Shown here: positions 40,568 to 49,482 of the stretch, in pieces
Layout: the number at the start of each line of letters is the position of its first letter
Position numbering within the stretch: the first letter of the stretch is position 1
Assembly: GCF_013387455.1 (NCBI RefSeq)
Contig: NZ_VWNC01000007.1
Location: 62,001-126,000 of the forward strand
Length of the DNA stretch: 64,000 bases
Source: Mariprofundus sp. NF
GTDB taxonomy: Bacteria; Pseudomonadota; Zetaproteobacteria; Mariprofundales; Mariprofundaceae
Reading direction: 5' to 3'
Notes under the pieces: model-generated
Told to the model about the DNA's origin: nothing
The model's input: only the letters and a program-made list of their open reading frames with translations
The model's database searches: none
Position numbers and translations under genes: made by a program

Positions 40568-40735
40568 TTCTCACCCCACACAATAACTCAAAAAAATTAA
40601 TGCAACACACCGAACATTGCCCAGAGAACGATTGCCAGCTCCCAAAGGAACTTGAACTTATGATCAGGAATTGTGATACTGCTTGCTCTTGTGCCAGTCA
40701 CTTGAAAAATATGATGCAGGTTGGAGGGATGGCTT

Positions 40736-41092
40736 ATCTCTATTCAACAGGAACTTGAACAGATTCGACAGGAGCATGAACTCTCCTGTGTTATCGTTAT
40801 TGATGGTGAAGGCGGTCTGATTGCTCAGGTTGGCGATCATCCTGAAGGGGAAGAGTTTGCGCTCTACTCTCCGATGGTGATGGAAACCATTCGCACCATG
40901 TCACAGGTTGGTGGCTTTGGTGAGCCTATCTGTAACGGTGTAATCCTTAAGCAGGGTAAAATCCTTATCACCCATCAGGATGTGGTGAAGGGTGAAGTGA
41001 TCTACTCATCCCTGCTGTGCAAGAAAAAGGTTCCGGCTGGTCTGCTTGATCTACTCAACAAAATCACTGCACTGGTAGAAAAAGCGATCTAA
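40736..41092 (+). CDS. Roadblock/LC7 domain protein F, apparent AUC start
   Basis: A 118-residue paralogue of protein A: ISIQQELEQIRQE, VIVIDGEGGLIAQVG, NGVILKQGKILITHQ and a C-terminal helix. An in-frame TTG at 40721 exists, but the ggaggg ribosome-binding site (40723-40728) overlaps it. The site is 7 bases before ATC 40736, the position that aligns exactly with the ATT start of protein A. If TTG is used, five residues are added. It stands apart from the main cluster, between the radical SAM gene and the convergent ald. It may be a recent copy moved with the acylation operon. Confidence 0.82.
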   Translation: MSIQQELEQIRQEHELSCVIVIDGEGGLIAQVGDHPEGEEFALYSPMVMETIRTMSQVGGFGEPICNGVILKQGKILITHQDVVKGEVIYSSLLCKKKVPAGLLDLLNKITALVEKAI

Positions 41093-41128
41093 CTCAGTCT
41101 GTTGGGCTGTTTATGCCCTGTTTATAGT

Positions 41129-42226
41129 CTACTTCGACGACAGCGCAGCCCTGACACCTTTGTGAACAATCTTTCCATCTCTGATATTAACGCCCAGCTT
41201 AATTGCCGGATCTTCTTTTATGGCTGCATCTAAGCCCAGATCGGCGATTTTCTGAATATAGGGCAGTGTGGCATGGGTTAGCGCTGCGGTGCTGCTCTGA
41301 GGCACAGCCGATGGCAGATTGGGCAGACAGCAGTGAATGACCCCCTCCTCCAGATAGACCGGTTCAGCAAAGCTGGTAGCGCGACTTGTTTCACTCATAC
41401 CACCCTGATCAATCGCTACATCCACAAACACACAGCCCTGTTTCATGCGGGCTATATCTGAGCGTTTGAGCAGCATCGGGGCATGTTTACCCGGAATCAG
41501 GGCTGCACCGATCAGTATGTCGCAATCAGGTAGCAGCTTGAGAAGATTGGCATGGGTGTAGTGTACGACTTGAATATTCTCATGCGTCTGATGCTGCAGC
41601 TGATCAATTCTCCGATCATCAGCTTCCAGAAGCATCACCGCTGCACCCAGAGGTGCAACAACCTCTGCAGCACTGATCCCGACATTACCGGCCCCGAGAA
41701 TCACTACTTTTGCAGCGGGCTGTGCGCCCATCGGACCAACCAGACGTCCCATTCCCGTAATGCCTGTACCGCTCTCCTTCTGCAGATATTGCACTGCCAG
41801 TTGGGCAGCAACCTTGCCTGCCACCTGACTCATCGGTGCTAACAGCGGCAGCTGACCCGAATCCAGTTGCACTGTCTCATAACCGATCGCGCAAACTCCC
41901 GCACTCTGCAGTGAGCTGGCCAATTCTGGTACGGCGGCAAGATGCAGATAGGTAAAGAGCATCAGCTCGGGCCTGAAATAGCAGTACTCTGAAGCCAGCG
42001 GCTCTTTCACCTTTACCACCAGCTCACAACACCAGACCTCTTCTGCGGCTGTTACAACCGTTGCCCCCGCATCGATATAGCTCTGATCAGAAAAAGAGCT
42101 GTCAGCACCTGCTGCAACCTCTACAACCAGCGCATGACCGGCAGCAACCAGAGCTTTCACCCCATCCGGCGTGACTGACACTCGGTGCTCACGATTCTTG
42201 ATCTCTTTGGGAATACCAATGCGCAT
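41129..42226 (-). CDS. ald: Alanine dehydrogenase
   Basis: Reversible NAD-dependent deamination of alanine to pyruvate. The 365 residues are close to the family's 371. Features are MRIGIPKEIKNREHRVSVTP at the N-terminus, ELVVKVKEPL (substrate Lys), LFTYLHLAA (catalytic His), the NAD motif VILGAGNVGISAAEV and DVAIDQGGM. It is convergent with the Roadblock F gene, 36 bp away. If the nearby Dlt-like ligases use alanine, this could affect its supply, but Ald makes or uses the L-isomer and no racemase is present here. Confidence 0.95.
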   Translation of the reverse strand: MRIGIPKEIKNREHRVSVTPDGVKALVAAGHALVVEVAAGADSSFSDQSYIDAGATVVTAAEEVWCCELVVKVKEPLASEYCYFRPELMLFTYLHLAAVPELASSLQSAGVCAIGYETVQLDSGQLPLLAPMSQVAGKVAAQLAVQYLQKESGTGITGMGRLVGPMGAQPAAKVVILGAGNVGISAAEVVAPLGAAVMLLEADDRRIDQLQHQTHENIQVVHYTHANLLKLLPDCDILIGAALIPGKHAPMLLKRSDIARMKQGCVFVDVAIDQGGMSETSRATSFAEPVYLEEGVIHCCLPNLPSAVPQSSTAALTHATLPYIQKIADLGLDAAIKEDPAIKLGVNIRDGKIVHKGVRAALSSK

Positions 42227-42428
42227 ACACAGACCTCTAAGGTGACTACGCCATCAACCATCAACTGTGGAAATTCAATACAGCCAGCCGCAGCAGTGAT
42301 GACGGAACTTTTATTGCTGATATAGTAAGGGGTTATATCATAGGGATGAGATCATTCCAAACTTATCGATCATCGTCGAGGAATTGTCGATTGATAGTGA
42401 GTAGGATGAAAACGAGGGAGTCTTTTAG

Positions 42429-43040
42429 TTGAGTAAGCCACACCAAACTAATGATGCGCAGGAAGCACTGATTGCCCTGGTCGGTGCTCTGGAAGCAAGA
42501 GACAGCTTCTCAAATGATCACTCAAGGCGGGTCAGCCAGATTGCCATGCGGCTGGCTAAAATATTCAAGCTCGATGAGCAGGCCATCAAAGAGATCGGCA
42601 ATGCAGGGCTACTACACGATATCGGCATGGTCAGCGTTCCTGACGGCATCCTTCTCAAGCCGGGAAGTTTTACAAAAGCTGAACGTCAGGTGATTCGAGA
42701 GGCGCCCGGTGTTGCCGGTAAAATACTTAAACCGATTAAATCGCTGAAGCGTGAGCGGCTGATGGTACTGCATCATGGTGAGCGCTGGGATGGATCGGGT
42801 TATCCTGATGGGCTGAAACAGGAGAAGATCCCTGTTGGCGCCCGCTTTATCGCCATTGCAGAGGCAATTGATGCCATGACCCAGAATCGGGCGTACCGAC
42901 GCGCCAGACCCCTCTCCTTCTGCCTTGAGCAGCTCGAAGAGGGTGCCGGAAGCCAGTTTGACCCTAAAATTGCCAAGGTTGCTATTGCAGCACTGGCCAA
43001 AGGGTTGATCAGGGATCTGGTGGAGAAAAAAGAGACATAG
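42429..43040 (+). CDS. Stand-alone HD-GYP domain phosphodiesterase
   Basis: A 203-residue protein consisting of only the HD-GYP domain, which degrades cyclic di-GMP (or related cyclic dinucleotides). It has SFSNDHSRRVSQ, the HD pair in LLHDIGMVSVPDGIL, and HHGERWDGSGYPDGL with the GYP triplet intact. No receiver or sensor domain is attached. The start is TTG 42429 after gaggga. It is divergent from ald. With the EAL relic at 55 kb it points to c-di-GMP signalling in this organism. Confidence 0.92.
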   Translation: MSKPHQTNDAQEALIALVGALEARDSFSNDHSRRVSQIAMRLAKIFKLDEQAIKEIGNAGLLHDIGMVSVPDGILLKPGSFTKAERQVIREAPGVAGKILKPIKSLKRERLMVLHHGERWDGSGYPDGLKQEKIPVGARFIAIAEAIDAMTQNRAYRRARPLSFCLEQLEEGAGSQFDPKIAKVAIAALAKGLIRDLVEKKET

Positions 43041-43065
43041 CGCTGCTGAAGCCCACGCTACTTAT

Positions 43066-43656
43066 TTACAGATGTTTAAACCTACGCACGTCACTGGAGA
43101 CCACGCGCACCTGTTCATCGGGTGAGAGATCCAGATAGACCTTTTTAATAATACCTTTTTCATCAACCAGATAACTCATATTTTTGGTCATATGCGTCAT
43201 CGAGGTGTGGGCTGAATAATCCTCAATCACATCACCTTCAGGATCGGAGAGAAGCGGATGCGAAATACCCACTTTCGCGGCAAACTCATGGTGCGATGGA
43301 ACCGAATCATAGCTGATACCGATCAGCTGCAGATCAAGGGCGCGAAAACCTTCGTAGTGATCCCGGAAGCGGCGAGCCTGAATCAGCCCTTCAGCACGCG
43401 CTTCATTATAGAAATAGAGCAGGCACCAGTGACCCTTAAAATCACTGACTGAGACACGGTGATTATCCTGATCAGGCAGCGAAAATTCAGGCACCTGCTT
43501 ACCGATCTCAAGCGGCTTACCATTATTGACAATGACACTGATCATCACAATGGCAGGTGCCACAGCAACCAGTATCATGCCAAGCACAATCTTCACGATC
43601 GCCTTCTGCACCTTGGTTGCCAGTTCATGGTTGGCTGGTAGTGGTCTCTCACTCAT
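43066..43656 (-). CDS. Membrane-anchored AhpC/TSA-like protein lacking the peroxidatic cysteine
   Basis: A 196-residue protein from ATG 43656, with a membrane helix at about 19-44 and a thioredoxin-fold AhpC/TSA domain: PEFSLPDQDNHRVSVSDFKG, LLYFYNEARAEG, LIGISYDSV and a SYLVDEKGIIKKVYL ending. In peroxiredoxins the LLYFY strand is followed by TPGCT. Here that position reads AEGLI, so the peroxidatic Cys is replaced by Leu. The only nearby Cys is in the strand itself (HWCLLYF). It is therefore not a normal peroxidase. A longer start at 43713 is possible. Confidence 0.82.
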   Translation of the reverse strand: MSERPLPANHELATKVQKAIVKIVLGMILVAVAPAIVMISVIVNNGKPLEIGKQVPEFSLPDQDNHRVSVSDFKGHWCLLYFYNEARAEGLIQARRFRDHYEGFRALDLQLIGISYDSVPSHHEFAAKVGISHPLLSDPEGDVIEDYSAHTSMTHMTKNMSYLVDEKGIIKKVYLDLSPDEQVRVVSSDVRRFKHL

Positions 43657-43823
43657 GCCCACTTTATGCCACACCAGCATTAATAAGTAAAGTCTAATAT
43701 GCGAATGCATCATCTCTGCAACGGCTCGTTATTACTATTTTGAGCAGAAACTTCTCGCTACAGATCTTCTCATTTTCAGTTCAAAAAACAGTAATTTCAT
43801 ACAGGCAACTATTAATCTAAAGC

Positions 43824-43852
43824 TTGACAAAACAGCCATAACCTATTGATAT
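43824..43852 (+). promoter_or_regulatory. Sigma-70 promoter of the FlhG-like operon
   Basis: Consensus TTGACA (43824-43829), 17 bases, TGATAT (43847-43852). Transcription should start near 43859, about 26 bases before the ATG at 43885, which has a cggagg site. Confidence 0.75.
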
Positions 43853-43884
43853 GTTTCTCCTTACAGGACACGGAGGTCTTGACC

Positions 43885-44841
43885 ATGTTAAAAGTGGTGA
43901 CGTCCCCTACCGCTCCTGCCAGTGCAGGAGCCACTGAAAACAGACCACAAATCTGGGCTGTAGCAAGTGGCAAGGGTGGAGTTGGAAAAAGTTTTATCGC
44001 TTCTAATCTGGGCCTTGCGCTTGCCCAGAGTGGCAGGCGTACCATTGTTGTAGACCTTGATCTGGGCGGTGCCAACCTGCACACCCATCTCGGCATGAGC
44101 CGCCCGAAACATTCACTCTCCCACTTCATCAACGGTAAAAGAAGCGACCTGAAAGAGATGATCGAATCTCTGCCTGGCACAACGCTGGGCATCATCAGCG
44201 GTGCATCCGACCATCTTGAGGTCGCCAATCTCAAACATTTTCAGAAGCTCAAGCTTATCCGCCATCTCTATAAACTGCCTGCTGATTATGTAATCCTTGA
44301 TCTGGGTGCAGGCACAACCTACAACACGCTCGATTTCTTCAATATCGCAGATCAGGGCATTCTCTCAGTGATTCCTGAACCCACTTCGATTGAGAACAGC
44401 CACCGCTTCCTCAAATCGGCGATGTACCGCAAACTCCGTGATGTGCCTGTTGATACCAAAGAGATCGTCAAAGAGATTCTTGGCAAACCCACCGAGCAGA
44501 CCCGCAGCCTGAATACACTGAATAAGATCATCGCCTCGATTCATCAGAAATCGGCCAAACATGGCAAGATTCTCAGGAAAAATATCAATAGCGCTGGCCT
44601 GCACCTGATCGTCAATCAGATCAGGGAACCCTCCGACTTTCAGCTCGGTTATTCGATGGCCCTGATCTGGAAACAGTATTATGGCAAAAAACCGGACTCA
44701 CTATCCTTCCTCAACCATGATGCTTCGATTATGAAAGCACTCTGTGAGCATCAGATGTATCTGCATGAACATCCCCATTCACGAAATGCCATTCAGCTCA
44801 AACATCTGGTGAAAAGCATTATCCATCAGCAACAGTCATGA
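43885..44841 (+). CDS. MinD/ParA-family ATPase (FlhG-like)
   Basis: A 318-residue deviant-Walker ATPase with P-loop GKGGVGKS (residues 29-36), the DLDLGGANLHTHLG switch segment, the ILDLGAGTTYNTLDFF Walker B-like strand and VPEPTSIENS-type motif (here IPEPTSIENS). It lacks the large C-terminal membrane helix of MinD, and the region LGYSMALIWKQYYGKKPDSLSFLNHD is characteristic of FlhG/FleN-like members. Such ATPases position or count flagella or other polar machines. It is coupled to a J-domain/HTH gene (four-base overlap) rather than to flagellar genes. Confidence 0.88.
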   Translation: MLKVVTSPTAPASAGATENRPQIWAVASGKGGVGKSFIASNLGLALAQSGRRTIVVDLDLGGANLHTHLGMSRPKHSLSHFINGKRSDLKEMIESLPGTTLGIISGASDHLEVANLKHFQKLKLIRHLYKLPADYVILDLGAGTTYNTLDFFNIADQGILSVIPEPTSIENSHRFLKSAMYRKLRDVPVDTKEIVKEILGKPTEQTRSLNTLNKIIASIHQKSAKHGKILRKNINSAGLHLIVNQIREPSDFQLGYSMALIWKQYYGKKPDSLSFLNHDASIMKALCEHQMYLHEHPHSRNAIQLKHLVKSIIHQQQS

Positions 44842-45407
44842 ACCTTCCTGACTATTACGAGATTCTGGATATCCCCAGAGGCGCTACCCCTGCCGACATT
44901 ATTCAAGCCTACCGGCTGGCAACCAGAACCTATGTGACCGGATCACAGGCCACCTATTCCATGTTTGATGATGATCAGCTGCAGGAGATTCGCAGTGAAA
45001 TTGAAGCGGCCTATAAAACGCTAAGCAATACTGAAAAACGTAAGCTTTACGACACCATGCTGGCACAAAAAAGTAGTAGTCCGGTAAACAGAAGTAGTGT
45101 TGATGAGCGTGAGAAAAATGTTTTTTACCTCAAATCCGCAGATGAGAGCAATGCAACAGAGAGCATAAGATATACGGGTAGTCATCTGAAAAAAATACGC
45201 AAAAGCAGAGGTCTCTCTCTTGCCAAACTGGCTGACTCTTCAGGCATGCAATGCCGCCTTCTGCAAGCCATCGAAGATGAAGACCTCACCCGCTTCAGTG
45301 ACCCATCTGAACTTAAAGCCGTCCTTTTACGCTATTCGGCAGAGATCGGTGCAGACCCGCGAGAGGTCAGCAGCAGCTACCCACTGTTAAATCACCAACA
45401 CCAATAA
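44838..45407 (+). CDS. J-domain-like protein with C-terminal helix-turn-helix
   Basis: A 189-residue fusion. Residues 1-75 look like a DnaJ J domain (DYYEILDIPRGATPADIIQAY and EAAYKTLSNTEKRKLYD), but the HPD tripeptide is absent: the loop reads TYVTGSQATY. It thus probably cannot stimulate DnaK in the usual way. Residues about 112-185 are a RodZ-type HTH (LKKIRKSRGLSLAKLADSSGM, with YSAEIGADPREV). Its start overlaps the FlhG-like gene, suggesting a partner that links the ATPase to DNA or to a cell-shape/polarity complex. Confidence 0.85.
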   Translation: MNLPDYYEILDIPRGATPADIIQAYRLATRTYVTGSQATYSMFDDDQLQEIRSEIEAAYKTLSNTEKRKLYDTMLAQKSSSPVNRSSVDEREKNVFYLKSADESNATESIRYTGSHLKKIRKSRGLSLAKLADSSGMQCRLLQAIEDEDLTRFSDPSELKAVLLRYSAEIGADPREVSSSYPLLNHQHQ

Positions 45408-45430
45408 GCTCGTTGAAAGCTGTCCGGAAG

Positions 45431-45739
45431 TTAGTTGCCTGCTTCCACGCGAGCCTTTTTGGCGCGAATACGCTCTTTTTTATCATCGGCGGCATGGGCA
45501 TTGCGCGGTTTGCGCGGTAGTGAACGGTAGATCTCAACCCGATCACCCTCGCGTAGCTCCTGAGTACCCTTGATCAGTTTGGCATAGATACCGAGCTGAT
45601 GCACCGCCAGATCGATTTCAGGACACTTTTCCATCAAGCCGCTGGTACGTACCGCCTCTTCAGCCGTTGTGCCCTCAGCAACATCCAGATCTTCGATAAA
45701 TTGTTCGTGCGCGAGCGCATAGACGACACTAACGTGCAT
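45431..45739 (-). CDS. rnfH: RnfH-family protein
   Basis: A 102-residue ubiquitin-fold (beta-grasp) protein of the RnfH/UPF0125 family: VSVVYALAHEQFIEDLDVAEGTTAEEAV at the N-terminus, LAVHQLGIYAKLI, GDRVEIYRSLPRKPR. Its cellular role is not well defined. It directly follows ratA (stop and start adjacent), the standard ratA-rnfH arrangement of proteobacteria. The basic C-terminal tail (KKERIRAKKARVEAGN) is common in the family. Confidence 0.9.
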   Translation of the reverse strand: MHVSVVYALAHEQFIEDLDVAEGTTAEEAVRTSGLMEKCPEIDLAVHQLGIYAKLIKGTQELREGDRVEIYRSLPRKPRNAHAADDKKERIRAKKARVEAGN

Positions 45740-46174
45740 TTAGAGCCCCTTCAGGGCCAGAGCCCGTTGTTCAAAGGCCTGTACCATCGATTTGCATGCT
45801 GTTGCGAAGATAGGAGAAGCCACCATATCCAGCATCATACTGCGAAACTCAAACTCGATCGAGAAATGCACCTTGCAGCGATCATCCCCCATCGCCTCAA
45901 AGGTCCAGATGCTCTCCAGAAAGCGAAAAGGGCCATCGAGCAGTCGTATCTCAATCAACTTTTCTGAAACATAGCGATCAATGGTTTTAAAGCTGTGTCT
46001 GGAACCGGCCAGATCTGCTACAAGCTCAGCCGTCAGTTCACCCTGCTGCTCAGTCAGGATCGTCGCATCAGCAACCCAGGGCAGATACTGCGGGTAGGCT
46101 TCAATATCCATCACAACATCAAACATTCTACCTGCTGAGCTGGCGATCACCCTGGTCTCTTCGAAACTACGCAT
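45740..46174 (-). CDS. ratA: RatA/Coq10-like START-domain protein
   Basis: A 144-residue polyketide cyclase/START-fold protein: ETRVIASSAGRMFDVVMDIEAYPQYLPW is the family's N-terminal signature, with LLDGPFRFLESIWTFE and a final helix of the FATACKSMVQAFEQRA type. It is related to yeast Coq10 (ubiquinone binding) and E. coli RatA, described as a ribosome association toxin. A quinone-related role is more general. It sits immediately after der and before rnfH on the same strand. Confidence 0.9.
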   Translation of the reverse strand: MRSFEETRVIASSAGRMFDVVMDIEAYPQYLPWVADATILTEQQGELTAELVADLAGSRHSFKTIDRYVSEKLIEIRLLDGPFRFLESIWTFEAMGDDRCKVHFSIEFEFRSMMLDMVASPIFATACKSMVQAFEQRALALKGL

Positions 46175-46177
46175 GGA

Positions 46178-47545
46178 TCAGCGTCTTTTCTCCGGGGCAT
46201 AGGGGTTGTCGCCACCCCCTGAGAAGGTAAAGCGGACAGTGACACCGGTAAGATTAAATGTCTTACGGAATGACTGCTCCAGATAACGGCGATAACTGGT
46301 CTTCAGTGCCTGCGGACGATTACAGAAAACTTTGATACTTGGCGGAGAGGTACCGATCTGCGATGCATATTTCAGTTTTACAGCGGCACCACGATCACTG
46401 GGTGGATGCTGCGCCTCCTGAGCCGACTGCAGCCAGCGATTCAGCTCACCGGTTCCGATCTCAAAGCGGTTACGTTTGGCTGCCCTGACCGCCTCATCAA
46501 GTAGCTTTTTCACACCTTTGCTGCTCTTGGCAGTGATGCGAAAAATCTGAATGTCCGCCAGACCACGCATGCGGAAGTTGAGGCGCTCGGCGAAATAGTT
46601 CCACTCATCTTCACTCAGCAGATCAAGCTTGTTCACGGCCACCAGCAGCGCACACCCTTCATCCTGAGCCAGTTGCATCAGCCGCATATCCTGCTCTACA
46701 ACACCTTCTGAGCCATCAAGTACCATGACAGCCGTATCTGCACGCGCAAATGCCTGTACAGCCTTCACACGCGCCACAAACTCGATGATATCACTGATTC
46801 GGCCATGCTTACGCTGCCCTGCCGTATCCACCAGACGCACAACACCGTCACGATATGGAAGATCGCTATCAATCGCGTCTCTGGTGGTGCCAGCCACATC
46901 ACTGACCACCATACGTTGCTTACCAAGCCAGGCATTGATCAGGGTCGACTTACCGACATTCGGACGACCAATCACAGCAATACTGGCCAGCGGCGTCTGC
47001 TCATCCTCTGTTGATTTAACCAGTTCCGGCAGCAACGTTTCCAGATGAATCACGAAATCACGGATGCCATCACCATGTGCTGCAGAGACAGCAATCGGAT
47101 CACCCATACCGAGCTTGAAAAACTCCAGCTCACTATTGGGTTTCTCAGCTTTATTCACCACAATCGCCACAGGAATATGATGGCGGCGCAGCTTATTGGC
47201 TATAGCAGCATCCACCGGTGTTACACCAGCCTTACCATCACCGATAAAAAGAACAACATCGGCGATCTCAAGCGCGGCTTCCACCTGCGCATCAATGGCC
47301 GGCTGCATCACATCATGGGTGCCCTCACCGATACCACCGGTATCCACCAGCACGCATTCGCGAACGCCAATCAGGCATTCACTCTCCAGCCGATCGACAG
47401 TGACACCGGGGCGATCTCCGACAATGGCTTTGCGTTTGCCCAGCAGACGGTTAAACAGTGTCGACTTGCCCACGTTGGGGCGGCCAACAATAGCAATGAC
47501 CGGCAGACGGCCGGATAACTTCTGATAATGGGGTTTCTGATTCAA
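46178..47545 (-). CDS. der: Ribosome biogenesis GTPase Der (EngA)
   Basis: Essential tandem-domain GTPase for 50S maturation. The 455 residues contain two complete G domains, each starting with GRPNVGKSTL (near residues 21 and 192), with DTGGI and DTAGQ G3 motifs and NKAE/NKLD G4 motifs. A C-terminal KH-like domain follows (RYLEQSFRKTFNLTGVTVRF). It follows bamB with a 23-bp gap, in the widespread yfgM-bamB-der order. Confidence 0.97.
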   Translation of the reverse strand: MNQKPHYQKLSGRLPVIAIVGRPNVGKSTLFNRLLGKRKAIVGDRPGVTVDRLESECLIGVRECVLVDTGGIGEGTHDVMQPAIDAQVEAALEIADVVLFIGDGKAGVTPVDAAIANKLRRHHIPVAIVVNKAEKPNSELEFFKLGMGDPIAVSAAHGDGIRDFVIHLETLLPELVKSTEDEQTPLASIAVIGRPNVGKSTLINAWLGKQRMVVSDVAGTTRDAIDSDLPYRDGVVRLVDTAGQRKHGRISDIIEFVARVKAVQAFARADTAVMVLDGSEGVVEQDMRLMQLAQDEGCALLVAVNKLDLLSEDEWNYFAERLNFRMRGLADIQIFRITAKSSKGVKKLLDEAVRAAKRNRFEIGTGELNRWLQSAQEAQHPPSDRGAAVKLKYASQIGTSPPSIKVFCNRPQALKTSYRRYLEQSFRKTFNLTGVTVRFTFSGGGDNPYAPEKRR

Positions 47546-47568
47546 GGGAGTGACCTGTTTTGGCGCGC

Positions 47569-48750
47569 TCAGCGCAGTTTAAACAGAGTTCCAAGGTTAT
47601 TTCTAACCAGCACCCCGTCAGAAGATGCAACAGGAGCCAGGTCGATACGTCCACCCAGTTCAACCGTTGCAAGCAGTTTTCCATCAAGATTCAGGCGGAA
47701 TACTTTTCCAGACTCATCTGCAACCCAGAGCATCCTGTTCCAGAAGATCGGGCCAGCCAGCTCAACATCGGAGAGTTTCTGTTTCCAGAGTGTTTCGCCA
47801 CCAGCGGCATCGAGCATACTCAGTGAACCCTGCGCATCAGCCACATAAACCTTGTTACCGATCAACAGTGGTGATGCTTTCGTGGAGATGGCACGACTCA
47901 TCAACGTACTGCCATCCTGCAGTGAGAGGAAAAACAGCTCGCCCTGAAACACCGGCACAGCCAACATATCCTCATGCTTGCCGGACTGTTCAGCCGGGAT
48001 AAGCAGCGGTGTTGCTACAGGCACCTTGAGATCTCTTAATACTGCAGCATCACTATTAATCAGCAGCTGGCGCTGCCACAAAAATCTTCCACTTTCAGCT
48101 TTTAGTGCCACAACATCACCATTGCGCATCGCTACATAGACCTGATCACGGAATACAACCGGAGAGGGCAACAGCTGCATGCCCAACCCCGCTGCTGGTC
48201 CGGAGTAGCTCCAGACTTTTTCTCCGGATGGGGAAAAACGGAACACCTGATTGGTTTCAGTCTGGATAATGAAATCATTGCCAATTAGAACAGGCCGGCT
48301 TAACAGCGATGAAGAGAGCTGAATGGTCCAGGCGATGCTGCCCCGATTGACATCGATGCCGAATACCTTACCCGCCACATCACCGACAACAACCAGACCA
48401 TTGGCCAGTTGCAGACCGCCGGACTCACCTGCCGCAGTCAGTGCAATGCGATGAATTTCCCGGCCCGATGCATTGAGTACCCTGACTCTTTTGTCCTGGG
48501 CACCGGCAACGATCACTTCACCATCTTCACTCTCGGCAATCGCCGGGTTACTGATACCGCCGTTGGAAGCAGGCTGGCGTTGATCAAGGTCACTGCGCCA
48601 GACAACTGAAATATTAGAGGTGGTCTCCACAACCGCTTTCTGCTCGCCATCCTGTGAAGAGAAGAGGTTCATGGAGCAGCCGGAGATAAGAACTACGGCA
48701 GCTGCCAACAACGGCAACTTCAACTGAGTTGTCAATCTGGCTCTTATCAT
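47569..48750 (-). CDS. bamB: Outer membrane assembly factor BamB
   Basis: A 393-residue lipoprotein (lipobox LISGC, Cys25) built of PQQ-like beta-propeller repeats (GSIAWTIQL, GEKVWSYSG, GRFLWQRQL, GETLWKQKL). This is the eight-bladed scaffold of the BAM complex that helps insert outer-membrane beta-barrels. Its start overlaps the end of the TPR gene upstream by four bases. Length agrees with E. coli BamB (392). Confidence 0.94.
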   Translation of the reverse strand: MIRARLTTQLKLPLLAAAVVLISGCSMNLFSSQDGEQKAVVETTSNISVVWRSDLDQRQPASNGGISNPAIAESEDGEVIVAGAQDKRVRVLNASGREIHRIALTAAGESGGLQLANGLVVVGDVAGKVFGIDVNRGSIAWTIQLSSSLLSRPVLIGNDFIIQTETNQVFRFSPSGEKVWSYSGPAAGLGMQLLPSPVVFRDQVYVAMRNGDVVALKAESGRFLWQRQLLINSDAAVLRDLKVPVATPLLIPAEQSGKHEDMLAVPVFQGELFFLSLQDGSTLMSRAISTKASPLLIGNKVYVADAQGSLSMLDAAGGETLWKQKLSDVELAGPIFWNRMLWVADESGKVFRLNLDGKLLATVELGGRIDLAPVASSDGVLVRNNLGTLFKLR

Positions 48751-49379
48751 GAGGTTTTCTTATTCATCTGAGATTCAATCTTCTGCTTAAGTTCTGCATC
48801 ACTCACCGCAGATGCATCCAGCGCCTTCTGCAGATACTCCTGCTTCTGCGCTGCATCGGTTGCGGTCTGAGCCAGCAGGTAGTAGCGAATCTGCTGATAC
48901 TGATCCCCCACCTTCTGATCGAGAAGCGTCTTGGCTGCAGCCAGATCACCGGCAGCAAGCTTAATCTCAGCCAGATCAATTCTGGCCTGCCATACCCACT
49001 CCGGCATCGCTTTAGGGTGCGCAATCAGTGCATTCAGATGCACTTCGGCATTGGCCGAATCTACGCTGGCCAACTGCATCAGTGCCAGTGCACCATAACT
49101 GCTGGATGAGAAATCCCTGCTGACGTTCTGCAGCAGAATCTGTTTGTTGCTCACATCAGCTTCACCAACAGCCTGTTGGTAAACAGTTGCAGCAGTTGCA
49201 CTGTGAGCACGATCCTGTTCGATCCAGAATCCGGCAGCCAGCAGCACTACCACCACGGCAGCAGCAGCACCCATCAACAGCTTCTGGTTGGCCTCTACCC
49301 AATTGGTCCATTGGGCAGAACGCATTTCGCGTTTGAGCTCTTCGATGTCGGAATCTTTTACTGGTATATCGTCACTCAT
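48747..49379 (-). CDS. YfgM-like TPR protein of the inner membrane
   Basis: A 210-residue protein with a cytoplasmic start, one membrane helix (about residues 34-53) and a periplasmic TPR_21-type domain (VYQQAVGEADVSNKQILLQNV, SSYGALALMQLASV, WQARIDLAEIKLAAGDLAAAKTLLD). E. coli YfgM is a periplasmic chaperone-network partner of the Sec translocon and PpiD, encoded just before bamB as here. ATG 49379 is preferred because the gagg site lies nine bases upstream. An ATG nine bases earlier has no spacing. Confidence 0.88.
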   Translation of the reverse strand: MSDDIPVKDSDIEELKREMRSAQWTNWVEANQKLLMGAAAAVVVVLLAAGFWIEQDRAHSATAATVYQQAVGEADVSNKQILLQNVSRDFSSSSYGALALMQLASVDSANAEVHLNALIAHPKAMPEWVWQARIDLAEIKLAAGDLAAAKTLLDQKVGDQYQQIRYYLLAQTATDAAQKQEYLQKALDASAVSDAELKQKIESQMNKKTS

Positions 49380-49482
49380 CTCATTCATCCTCGTTCATAA
49401 TCATGAACAATCGGCGCTGCGTTAAGAAAACCGATTATAATAAAGCTGCTGCACCCTAAAAGGCACCCATCCAGTGTCAATG

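Noticed and set aside
41093-41128. Terminator between Roadblock F and ald
   Set aside because: Only a 4-bp GGGC/GCCC stem with a weak T tract, so too weak to call.
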